Origin: Streptosporangiaceae bacterium | GTDB lineage: Bacteria; Actinomycetota; Actinomycetes; Streptosporangiales; Streptosporangiaceae | Direction of reading: 5' to 3' | Assembly: GCA_030040475.1 (NCBI GenBank) | Contig: JASHTQ010000701.1 | Span: forward strand, 1 to 11,537 | Length of the DNA: 11,537 nt | Shown: piece after piece, positions 1 through 6,613 of the stretch | Position numbering within the stretch: position 1 is the first letter of the stretch | Layout of the letters: each line of letters starts with the position of its first letter | Notes under the pieces: model-generated | What the model saw: only the letters and a program-made list of their open reading frames with translations | What the model was told of the DNA's origin: nothing | The model's database searches: none | Made by a program: the position numbers and the translations under genes

Positions 1-885
1 CTCGGCCGCCTGCTCGCGCGGCACAGGGAGGGCCTGGAGCGGCAGGCGCACCGGACGCTGATCAGCGGGATCATCAGCCAGGCGCATGCGGACCCGGCCG
101 AGGCCGCGGTGCGGTCCCGGGCACTCGGCGTGCCGGTCGACGGGCGCCAGCTCATCGCGGTGGTGCTCAGGTACCGTGACCTGGGCCGCGAGCCGCGGGG
201 CCCGGGCCTCGGGGTGTCGGCGCACACCCGGGTGCTCGAACTGGCCGACGCGGCAGCCGCGGCGTGCCGGGCCGAGCGGCTGCCCGCGCTGGTCGGAACG
301 CTGGACGACGCCAGGGCCGGCGCCATGCTCTCGCTCGGCCAGCACGCCGACGCTGACCGGGTGCTCGCCGGCCTCGCGGCCCGGATCAGGGAGCGGGCCG
401 ATCCCGGTCCCTTGGGCGCCCTCGGCGCTGACGGGCTGGTGATCGGTGTCGGCGCGGCGGTCTCCTCGATCAGGGACGTGCGCCGTTCGTTCCTCGAGGC
501 CAGCCAGGTCGCCGACGTGGCGGCCGAACGCCCGGCGGCGGCCGCTCCCCCGCCGTTCTACCGGCTGCCTGACCTGCGGCTGCGCGGCCTGCTCCACCTG
601 CTCCGCGACGACCCGCGGCTGCAGACGTTCGTGGAGCGTGAACTCGGCGCGCTGCTCGCCTGCGAGCCGGACAGCGACCTTCTCGACGTGCTCGCCGCCT
701 ACCTGGCGGCCGGCGGCAACAAGGCCGCCGCGGCCAAGAGCTCGCACCTGGCCAGGCCCACGTTCTACGAGCGGCTGCACCGCATCGAGCGGATCCTCGG
801 CGCCGACCTGAGCTCGGCCGAGTCGCGGACCTCCCTGCACGTCGCGCTGCTCGCGCTGGACGCGGCGCGCGGGGAGCGTAGCTGA
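1..885 (+). CDS. PucR/CdaR-family transcriptional regulator, 3' part (5' end outside window)
   Basis: The frame is open from base 1 to a TGA at 883-885 and has no start of its own, so the gene begins upstream; 294 codons are visible. The C-terminal part (about nt 679-870) is a typical PucR C-terminal helix-turn-helix: 'LLDVLAAYLAAGGNKAAAA', then a recognition segment with 'RPTFYERLHRIERILG', then 'SRTSLHVALLAL'. The preceding part (about nt 110-540) fits the degenerate GGDEF-like domain usual in this family, although no GGDEF signature is present. Family members are activators or repressors of purine, amino-acid or sugar-acid catabolism; the ligand of this one cannot be told because the N-terminal sensor is missing. 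It converges on the TetR gene with only 16 bp between stop codons. The family call is firm; the regulon is unknown. Confidence 0.85.
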   Translation, partial: LGRLLARHREGLERQAHRTLISGIISQAHADPAEAAVRSRALGVPVDGRQLIAVVLRYRDLGREPRGPGLGVSAHTRVLELADAAAAACRAERLPALVGTLDDARAGAMLSLGQHADADRVLAGLAARIRERADPGPLGALGADGLVIGVGAAVSSIRDVRRSFLEASQVADVAAERPAAAAPPPFYRLPDLRLRGLLHLLRDDPRLQTFVERELGALLACEPDSDLLDVLAAYLAAGGNKAAAAKSSHLARPTFYERLHRIERILGADLSSAESRTSLHVALLALDAARGERS

Positions 886-901
886 CTCGTTCCCCGGTCG
901 C

Positions 902-1501
902 CTAGGGATGCCGCCGCGGCAGGACGCCGGCCAGCACGGTGGCCACGTACCTGCGGACGGCCGCCGGCTCGGGCGGCCCGCCTTCCCGGTCGGCGAACAG
1001 CATGTGGGTGGCCCCGATCAGCGTGAGCGCCAGCGTGTCGATGTCGGCGTCAGGCGCGATGCGGCCCAGATCGTGCTCGGCGGCCAGATAGCCGGTGATC
1101 ATCGCCGCGGCCTCGGTCAGCACCGGGATGCCGGTCGGCCTGTTGCGGCGCAGCCGGGCGCGCAGGTCGTCCCGGAAGATGAGCAGGCTGACGATCGCCA
1201 CGGCGACCGAGGAGAACAGGTCCGTCAGCACGCCGGCGAGGTTGCCGGCCACAGTGCCCGTGCCCGCCGACTCGCGCAGGGTCGCCGCCTGGTGGCCGAT
1301 CCTCGTGATGCGGTCGTCGACGAGTTCGGCGAGGAAGGTGTCGAAGTCGGCGAAGTGCCGGTGCAGCACGCCCTTGGCAACTCCCGCCTCGGTGGTGACC
1401 GCCCGGCTGGTCAGCGCGCTCGGCCCCGCCCTGAGCATGACGCGCTCGGCGGCGTCGAACAGCTGTGCCCGCGCGTCACGGATGGCCACGCCGGTCGGCA
1501 C
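902..1501 (-). CDS. TetR/AcrR-family transcriptional repressor
   Basis: A 199-residue protein of normal TetR length. The N-terminal HTH is at about residues 10-55: helix 1 'RAQLFDAAERVMLRAG', then 'LTSRAVTTEAGVAKGVLHRH' with the usual recognition-helix ending '(L/Y)xHF'. The rest is the variable helical ligand and dimerisation domain. The start is a GTG at 1499-1501 with an AAGGA ribosome-binding site 7 nt upstream on the minus strand, which supports this start. It is divergent from the methyltransferase at 1573, and the 71-bp gap carries two matching palindromes that fit a TetR operator. It therefore most likely represses both itself and the methyltransferase until a small molecule binds. 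The ligand is not predictable. The family call is certain from the HTH; the target is inference from position. Confidence 0.9.
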   Translation of the reverse strand: MPTGVAIRDARAQLFDAAERVMLRAGPSALTSRAVTTEAGVAKGVLHRHFADFDTFLAELVDDRITRIGHQAATLRESAGTGTVAGNLAGVLTDLFSSVAVAIVSLLIFRDDLRARLRRNRPTGIPVLTEAAAMITGYLAAEHDLGRIAPDADIDTLALTLIGATHMLFADREGGPPEPAAVRRYVATVLAGVLPRRHP

Positions 1502-1544
1502 CTGCTGGTCCTTCCCTTCGCCGTACGCGAAAACGCTCGATGAG

Positions 1545-1579
1545 TGGGCACGTGCCCATTTAAGGTGGGCGCATGCCCA
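1545..1579. promoter_or_regulatory. Paired palindromic operators, probable TetR binding sites
   Basis: Site 1 is TGGGCACGTGCCCA at 1545-1558, a perfect 14-bp palindrome. Site 2 is TGGGCGCATGCCCA at 1566-1579, with identical 6-bp and 5-bp flanks and an imperfect centre. Their centres are exactly 21 bp apart, two helical turns, so two repressor dimers would sit on the same face of the DNA. Site 2 spans the ATG (1573) and abuts the AAGGTG ribosome-binding site of the methyltransferase. The sites lie 44-78 bp upstream of the TetR start. The palindromes are seen directly; assigning them to the adjacent TetR protein is inference from position and symmetry. Confidence 0.75.
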
Positions 1580-2445
1580 CTATACCGTCGCAGCCAGCGT
1601 CCTCCTCCGCTCCCTCGTCTCCTCCCTCTTCGTCTTCCTCCTCCCCGTCTTCCTCCTCCGGCGAGAGGCGCGAATCCCATCAGTTCCGGGAGGTGGCGGA
1701 GTCGTTCGGCGTGGAGGCCGAACGCTACAACCGGGCCAGGCCCAGCTATCCGCACGCCCTGGTCGAGCGGATCGTCGCCGCCAGCCCGGGCGTCGACGTC
1801 CTCGACGTCGGCTGCGGGACCGGAATCACGGGCCGGCTGTTCCAGGCGGCCGGCTGCCGGGTGCTCGGAGTCGACATCGACGAGCGGATGGCCGACCTGG
1901 CGCGGCGGGGCGGCGTCGAGGCCGAGGTGGCAGCGTTCGAGTCCTGGGACCCGGCCGGCCGGGCCTTCGACGCGGTCATCGCCGGGCAGGCGTGGCACTG
2001 GGTGGACCCCGTCGCCGGCGCGGCCAAGGCGGCGCAGGTGCTGCGCCCGGGCGGGCGGCTGGCGGTGTTCTGGAACGCGTTCGGGTTCCCGCCCGACCTC
2101 GGTGCGGCCTTCGCCTCGGTCTACCAGCGCGTCATACCGGACTCGCCGGTATCCCGGCGCGGGCTGACCGGACGGAATGCGTACCAGATGATGTGCGACA
2201 AGGCGGCCGACGGCATGCGGCAGGCGGGCGGGTTCGGCGAACCCGAGCAGTGGCAGATCGACTGGGACCGGCCGTATACCCGCGAGGAGTGGCTGGATGC
2301 TGTGCCCACCTTCGGCGGGCACAGCCTGCTCCCCGCGGCCGTACGCGAGGAACTGCTCGTCGGCATCGGCGCCGCCATCGACGCGGCGGGCGGCGGCTTC
2401 ACCATGCACTACGCCACGATGGCGGTCACCGCGCAGCGCCGCTAG
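1573..2445 (+). CDS. Class I SAM-dependent methyltransferase
   Basis: A 290-residue protein. After an unusual Ser/Pro-rich N-terminus (about residues 6-33) comes 'VAESFGVEAERYNRARPSYP', the lead-in typical of this methyltransferase group. It is followed by motif I 'VLDVGCGTGITG' (SAM-binding glycine loop, about residues 76-87), the acidic 'VLGVDIDERM' that binds the SAM ribose, and 'FDAVIAGQAWHWVDP' then 'LRPGGRLAVFWN'. It should be a soluble small-molecule methyltransferase; the substrate is unknown. The ATG at 1573 has an AAGGTG ribosome-binding site 5 nt upstream. A GTG at 1693 (residue 41) would give a shorter protein starting at the conserved part, but it has no properly spaced ribosome-binding site. 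The start codon lies inside a palindromic operator, so expression is probably controlled by the divergent TetR protein. Confidence 0.85.
   Translation: MPTIPSQPASSSAPSSPPSSSSSSPSSSSGERRESHQFREVAESFGVEAERYNRARPSYPHALVERIVAASPGVDVLDVGCGTGITGRLFQAAGCRVLGVDIDERMADLARRGGVEAEVAAFESWDPAGRAFDAVIAGQAWHWVDPVAGAAKAAQVLRPGGRLAVFWNAFGFPPDLGAAFASVYQRVIPDSPVSRRGLTGRNAYQMMCDKAADGMRQAGGFGEPEQWQIDWDRPYTREEWLDAVPTFGGHSLLPAAVREELLVGIGAAIDAAGGGFTMHYATMAVTAQRR
1600..1659 (+). repeat. Pyrimidine-rich low-complexity tract encoding Ser/Pro tail
   Basis: Of 60 bases, 56 are C or T, with four G and no A, built mostly from TCC, TCT and TCG triplets. It encodes a serine-rich stretch near the methyltransferase N-terminus. 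Because the units are triplets, slippage would change the tail length without breaking the frame. The stretch is absent from the conserved methyltransferase fold and looks like a disordered leader. Confidence 0.7.
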
Positions 2446-2621
2446 CCGCCGCGGCGCGGTTCCCCGTCGCGGTGTATCAGCACGGCAGGCCGGTCCTCTG
2501 ACAGGGCGAGGATCCGGAACGGCACGCGCCGAATACGAAGACCGCGGCGGCAATCCGGGTACCACCAGAGCACCGAATATATGGCGGAGCCGGGCTCGGT
2601 TCGCGAGATGAGGCGATCTGC

Positions 2622-5456
2622 ATGGCGGAGTGGAAAGTTCCCGGATATACGGAGCTGAAGGAGCTCGGCTCGGGCGGGTTCGGCAGCGTCGTGCTGGCCA
2701 GGCATAACGCGTCAGGCACCCCGGTGGCGATCAAGTACCTGCGCGCCGACCTGCTGGCCGACCCCGAGTTCACCCGGATGTTCCGCGCCGAGGCGGAGGT
2801 GCTGGCCTCACTGGACGACGCGAACGTGGTCCGCCTGTATGAGTACGTCGAGTCCTCCTCGGGCGCCGCGATCGTGATGGAGCTTGTCGACGGCGTCTCG
2901 CTGCGGGAGATCCTGCTGAACCAGGGTGCTACCTCGGCGGAGGCGGCGCTGGTCGTCTTGCAGGGCTCGCTGCTGGGCCTGGCCGCCGCGCACCGTCGCG
3001 GCGTGGTGCACCGTGACTACAAGCCGGAGAACGTGCTTGTCAACGGCGACGGCCTGAGCAAGCTGACCGACTTCGGCATCGCGGCGCGGGCCGGCGACCG
3101 GGCGATGCCGGCGGGCACCTTGGCCTACGCGCCGCCCGAGCAGTTCGCCGGCGCGCCGGCTACCCCGGCCAGCGACGTCTACGCGGCCACCGCCACCTTC
3201 TACGAGTGCCTGGCGGGCCAGCCGCCGTTCGGCGGCAAGACCGCCGAGGTGCTGATGTACCAGCACATGGCCGAGCCGGTGCCGCTGGACCCGGTGCCGG
3301 AACCGCTGCGTCCGCTGGTGCTGGCCGGGATGGCCAAGGGACCAGAAAACCGGCCGACCGACGGCACCTCATTCGTCAACGCGCTGCGGGCGATCGCAGC
3401 GGGCACGTACGGCCCGGACTGGGAGCGGCGTGGACGGTCGCACCTGGGCGAGGCAGCCCTGCTGCTGGCGCTGCTGTGGCCGTCGAGCGCCGGGCCGGCG
3501 GTCCACGGCTCCGCCGTGGAGCGGGTCAACATGGCCAGGCACGCCCGGACCTCCGGGCCAGCATCCCGGCCTGCATCCCAGCCGTCCGCCGAATCCCGGC
3601 ACATCTGGCACCTGCGCCACGTGCTGCATCTCGAGCACCTCCGGAATCTGCGGCGCCGGGGCCTGAGCCCGGTCAAGGCGGTCATCGCGACCGCGGCCGC
3701 GATCGTGGTGGTGAGCGCGGGGACGGCCCTGGCAGTCGGCCTGAACGGGTCCAACACCGCGAACCAGCACCCGGTGGGGCCGGCCACGCCGCACCAGTCG
3801 GCGTCCCCCGATGCAACCTCTTCGGGTTCCTCCACCTCGCCGCCGCCGACCGGCCCGACCGGACCCACCGCGCCCCCGGTGCTCACCGGGATCTCCCCGG
3901 CCAGCGGGGGCACGGGAGGCGGGACCAAGGTCGTCATCTCCGGCACCGGCCTGGGCGGCGCCACCGGCGTCAGCTTCGGCGGCGCCGTCGGCAAGATCCT
4001 GCTCGACTCGGCCACGCAGATCACCGTGATGAGCCCGGCGGGCAAGGGCACGGTCAACGTCATCGTGACCACCCCGAACGGCAAGTCGGCCGTCACCACG
4101 GTCGGCCACTTCATGTACCGTGCCAAGTCGGCGCCGCGGCTGCCGCAGCCGGCGGTCTCCGGAATCTCCCCGGCCAGCGGGGGCACCGCGGGCGGCACCG
4201 CCGTCACGATCAGCGGCGCCAACCTGAACGGCGCCACCGAGGTGAGCTTCGGCGGCGCGGCCGCGACGATCGTCTCCGACTCCTCCACGCAGATCACCGT
4301 CACCAGCCCGGCAGGCAGCGCCGGCACGGTGAACGTCACGGTGACCACCATGGGCGGCGTCTCGGCCACGACCAACGTCGGCCAGTTCACCTACAAGGCG
4401 GGCCAGCAGTCGCCACCGCCCGCGCTTCCGGCGGTCACCGGGATCTCCCCGGCCAGCGGGCCGGCCGCGGGCGGGACGAAGGTCACGATCAGCGGCACCA
4501 ACCTGGGCGGCGCCACCGGCGTCAGCTTCGGCGGCACCGGCGCGACGATCATCTCTGACTCCGGCACCCAGGTCACCGTCACCAGCCCGGCCAGATCCGC
4601 CGGCACGGTGAACGTCACCGTGACCACCAAGGGCGGCACCTCCGGCGCCGCGCACTTCACCTACAAGGCCAAGCAGGCGCCGCCTCCGCCGGCCGCTCCT
4701 ACCGTCACCGGGATCTCCCCGGCCAGCGGGAGCACCGCGGGCGGGACGACGGTCACGATCAGCGGCACCAACCTGAGCGGCGCCACCGGCGTCAGCTTCG
4801 GCGGCACCGGCGCGACGATCACTGCCGATTCCAGCACGAAGATCACCGTCACCAGCCCGGCCGGCTCCGTCGGCACGGTGAACGTCACGGTGACCACCAA
4901 GGGCGGGACGTCGGGTGCCGTGCACTTCACCTACGTCACCCCGGCCCCGGCGCTCACCGGGATCTCACCGAGTAGCGGGCCGGCCGCGGGCGGGACGACG
5001 GTCACGATCAGCGGCACCAACCTGGGCGGCGCCACCGGCGTCAGCTTCGGCGGCACCGGCGCATCGATCACCGCCGACTCGGGCACGCAGATCACCGTCA
5101 CCAGCCCGGCGGGATCCGGCACCGTGAACGTCACGGTGACCACCCCCAGCGGCACGTCCGGCCCCGTCCAGTTCACCTACACCGTCCCGGCCCCGACCGT
5201 GACAGGGGTCCGGCCAGACAGCGGCAGCACCGAGGGCGGGACAACCGTCACGATCCTCGGCACCAACCTGGAGAACGCCACCAGCGTCGAATTCGGCGGC
5301 GTCGGGGCGACGATCACCTACGACTCCGACGAGGAGATCACCGTCACCAGCCCGGCCGACAGCGCCGGCACGGTGAATATCACCGTGACCACTGCGGGCG
5401 GCACCTCGGCGATCAGCGCCGCCGATTACTTCACCTACGACGAGCCGATCCAGTAA
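2622..5456 (+). CDS. Membrane-anchored Ser/Thr protein kinase with six extracellular IPT/TIG repeats
   Basis: A 944-residue protein. The cytoplasmic Hanks-type kinase domain is at about residues 9-265: glycine loop 'GSGGFGSV' (16-23), ATP lysine K38 in 'VAIKYL', helix-C glutamate probably E57, catalytic 'HRDYKPEN' (H130, D132, N137), 'DFG' at 150-152 and 'APPE' at 170-173. All key residues are present, so it should be active. A linker follows with a His-every-third-residue segment (327-339), then one transmembrane helix (about 352-374), a Pro/Thr/Ser-rich stalk, and six IPT/TIG beta-sandwich repeats from about residue 420 to the end, each opening with a 'TGISPASG'-like motif and closing with 'FTY'. 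The topology is that of PknB, with IPT repeats in place of PASTA. IPT folds usually bind ligands or surfaces; the signal and substrates are unknown. The ATG has a weak AGG ribosome-binding site 9 nt upstream. The 176-bp upstream gap shows no convincing promoter. A strong hairpin follows the stop. Confidence 0.93.
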   Translation: MAEWKVPGYTELKELGSGGFGSVVLARHNASGTPVAIKYLRADLLADPEFTRMFRAEAEVLASLDDANVVRLYEYVESSSGAAIVMELVDGVSLREILLNQGATSAEAALVVLQGSLLGLAAAHRRGVVHRDYKPENVLVNGDGLSKLTDFGIAARAGDRAMPAGTLAYAPPEQFAGAPATPASDVYAATATFYECLAGQPPFGGKTAEVLMYQHMAEPVPLDPVPEPLRPLVLAGMAKGPENRPTDGTSFVNALRAIAAGTYGPDWERRGRSHLGEAALLLALLWPSSAGPAVHGSAVERVNMARHARTSGPASRPASQPSAESRHIWHLRHVLHLEHLRNLRRRGLSPVKAVIATAAAIVVVSAGTALAVGLNGSNTANQHPVGPATPHQSASPDATSSGSSTSPPPTGPTGPTAPPVLTGISPASGGTGGGTKVVISGTGLGGATGVSFGGAVGKILLDSATQITVMSPAGKGTVNVIVTTPNGKSAVTTVGHFMYRAKSAPRLPQPAVSGISPASGGTAGGTAVTISGANLNGATEVSFGGAAATIVSDSSTQITVTSPAGSAGTVNVTVTTMGGVSATTNVGQFTYKAGQQSPPPALPAVTGISPASGPAAGGTKVTISGTNLGGATGVSFGGTGATIISDSGTQVTVTSPARSAGTVNVTVTTKGGTSGAAHFTYKAKQAPPPPAAPTVTGISPASGSTAGGTTVTISGTNLSGATGVSFGGTGATITADSSTKITVTSPAGSVGTVNVTVTTKGGTSGAVHFTYVTPAPALTGISPSSGPAAGGTTVTISGTNLGGATGVSFGGTGASITADSGTQITVTSPAGSGTVNVTVTTPSGTSGPVQFTYTVPAPTVTGVRPDSGSTEGGTTVTILGTNLENATSVEFGGVGATITYDSDEEITVTSPADSAGTVNITVTTAGGTSAISAADYFTYDEPIQ
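3879..5438 (+). repeat. Six tandem IPT/TIG-coding repeats
   Basis: Six in-frame repeats were aligned on the valine codon of the 'VTISG'-type strand at 3930, 4203, 4482, 4752, 5001 and 5247. Spacings are 273, 279, 270, 249 and 246 bp. The shortening comes from the linkers: repeats 1-4 are joined by Pro-rich linkers, the last ones by about five residues. Copies 3 and 5 are nearly identical in DNA (88 of 89 bases across 4455-4543 versus 4974-5062), and copy 4 is close. Copies 1 and 6 are the most divergent, as expected if the array grew from its centre. Confidence 0.85.
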
Positions 5457-5476
5457 GGCAGCGGTCGGCACCGGCC

Positions 5477-5510
5477 GAGAGCCCGGGTGGAGCGGGACAC
5501 CCGGGCTCTC
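5477..5510. terminator. Strong hairpin terminator between convergent genes
   Basis: A perfect 13-bp inverted repeat: GAGAGCCCGGGTG at 5477-5489 and CACCCGGGCTCTC at 5498-5510, with an 8-nt loop. It sits 21 bp after the kinase stop and 22 bp before the stop of the convergent phosphoribosyltransferase gene. On the plus strand it is followed by TTGCTGCCGTCTTTGG, which is only weakly T-rich, as is common for actinobacterial terminators. It could serve both strands. Confidence 0.8.
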
Positions 5511-5531
5511 TTGCTGCCGTCTTTGGGCGTC

Positions 5532-6035
5532 TCACACCGCTAACGCGTCGAGGACCTGGCCGGCGCGCTGGACGACCGGGGCCTCGCTGCTCCACGGGAA
5601 GTTGATCCACCGGTCGGTGTGCTTCCAGACGTAGTCGCACTTGATCACCGATCGCGGCTTCTCGTAGATCACGGTCGAGCGCACGTCCTCCACGTGGTCC
5701 TTGATGAAGGTGTAGACGAGCTCGATGGTCCGGCCGGAGTCCGCGACGTCGTCGGCGATGAGGACCTTCTTCGCGGAGAAGTCCACCGCGCTGGGCACCG
5801 GCGGCAGCATCACCGGCATGTCCAGGGTCGTGCCCACCCCGTCGTAGAACTCGACGTTCATGACGTGCAGATTCTTGACCGCGAGCGCGTAGCCGAGGGA
5901 CCCGGCCAGGAACAAGCCGCCGCGGGCGATCGACAAGATCAGGTCGGGCTCGAACCCGTCGTCGGCGATGACCTTCGCTAGCTCCCGGGACGCCTCGCCG
6001 AACGCCTGCCAGCTCAGATTCTCACGCTCGTCCAT
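5532..6035 (-). CDS. Purine-type phosphoribosyltransferase
   Basis: A 167-residue single-domain type I phosphoribosyltransferase. The PRPP-binding signature 'VLIADDVADSGRT' is at residues 91-103, with the two acidic residues D95 and D96 followed by the SGRT phosphate loop. An earlier 'SIARGG' loop (35-40) matches the pyrophosphate-binding loop. The C-terminal hood has 'DRWINFPW' (141-148), whose aromatic and hydrophobic residues would stack on the base. Length and layout match the hypoxanthine/xanthine-type group (COG2236-like), which transfers ribose-5-phosphate from PRPP to a purine in salvage. The exact base is not determinable here. Start is the ATG at 6033-6035 with a weak GAGAG-type ribosome-binding site. 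The gene is transcribed alone towards the kinase and divergent from the sigma remnant. Confidence 0.85.
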   Translation of the reverse strand: MDERENLSWQAFGEASRELAKVIADDGFEPDLILSIARGGLFLAGSLGYALAVKNLHVMNVEFYDGVGTTLDMPVMLPPVPSAVDFSAKKVLIADDVADSGRTIELVYTFIKDHVEDVRSTVIYEKPRSVIKCDYVWKHTDRWINFPWSSEAPVVQRAGQVLDALAV

Positions 6036-6178
6036 GACCCGCTCTCATCGTCGGTGTGCTCGTTTCTCATCGTGCCACGGCAGGGCGGGGAACCGGCAGT
6101 CCACCCATGGCACTCCCCGCCCGGCACGATGCAGCGTTCCGCTGGTTTACGGTGCTCTTAGGTGGTGTGGAGCCGGTG

Positions 6179-6613
6179 GTGTCCGATCCTCGCGACGAAC
6201 TCGCCGCCGTCCCTGACATCATCAGCAGCGACGGCGCCGGGGACTTCAGCGCGTTCGCGGTGGCCCGGTGGCCGGGGCTGGTCAGGCTGGCCTTCGGGCT
6301 GACCGGAGACTGGTGGGCCGCGGAGGACATCGCCCAGACGGCCCTGGCCCGGGCGTATGTGTCCTGGCGGCGGGTCAGCCGGGCCGACGACCCGGACGCT
6401 TACCTGCGCCGCATCCTGGTCAACACGAGCAACCGCCGGTTTCGCAGGAGGCGGGTTGCCTCTGCGTGGCCGCGATCGTGGCCGCGGCCGTGCTGGTGGC
6501 CACGCAGGGCGGAGGCCAGCGATCGGCCTATGACGGGTTCTCATCCGATTTCATCCAGCTCCCTGCCGGGATCGGCCACCTGGTTATCAACGGCAAGGAC
6601 CTCCGGGCGGTGA
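6179..6613 (+). pseudogene. Truncated SigE-group RNA polymerase sigma factor (region 2 only)
   Basis: Residues 1-93 from a GTG at 6179 match the N-terminal half of the actinobacterial SigE-group sigma-70 factors: 'FSAFAVARWPGLVRLAFGLTGD', then 'AAEDIAQTALARAYVSW' (region 2 core-binding and -10 recognition helices), then 'DAYLRRILVNTSNRR' and a basic 'FRRRRV'. In intact relatives the linker and region 4 (a second HTH binding the -35 element) follow. Here similarity stops at about nt 6457, and the frame runs to a TAG at 6611-6613 through sequence that belongs to another gene in another frame. GGAG 6 nt upstream supports the GTG at 6179; an in-frame ATG at 6107 and a start at 6056 would only add low-complexity residues. 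I infer a deletion that removed region 4. A sequencing frameshift cannot explain the missing region 4. Confidence 0.75.

Noticed and set aside
1544..1546. GTG at 1544 as an alternative methyltransferase start
   Set aside because: It is out of frame with the SAM-binding motif, while the ATG at 1573 is in frame with a good ribosome-binding site.
1095..2501. Long plus-strand frame across the TetR gene and methyltransferase
   Set aside because: It is out of frame with both recognised proteins and spans an intergenic operator region.
1411..2565. Open frame antisense to the methyltransferase, overlapping the TetR gene start
   Set aside because: It crosses the divergent promoter/operator region and shows no domain, while both plus-strand and TetR readings have clear motifs.
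2576..2583. AATATATG upstream of the kinase as a -10 promoter box
   Set aside because: The match is partial and no -35-like element lies at a suitable distance, so it is not annotated.
3369..4925. Open frame of about 518 codons antisense to the kinase IPT region
   Set aside because: Its internal repetition simply reflects the IPT DNA repeats on the other strand, and it shows no start signal or family motif.
3879..5438. Repeat array considered as CRISPR or other non-coding repeats
   Set aside because: Periods are 246-279 bp, all multiples of three, and every unit keeps an open frame encoding an IPT-type domain.
6440..6470. Programmed -1 frameshift joining sigma region 2 to the membrane protein
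   Set aside because: No slippery heptamer in the right frame and no clear downstream structure were seen, and sigma region 4 would still be missing.
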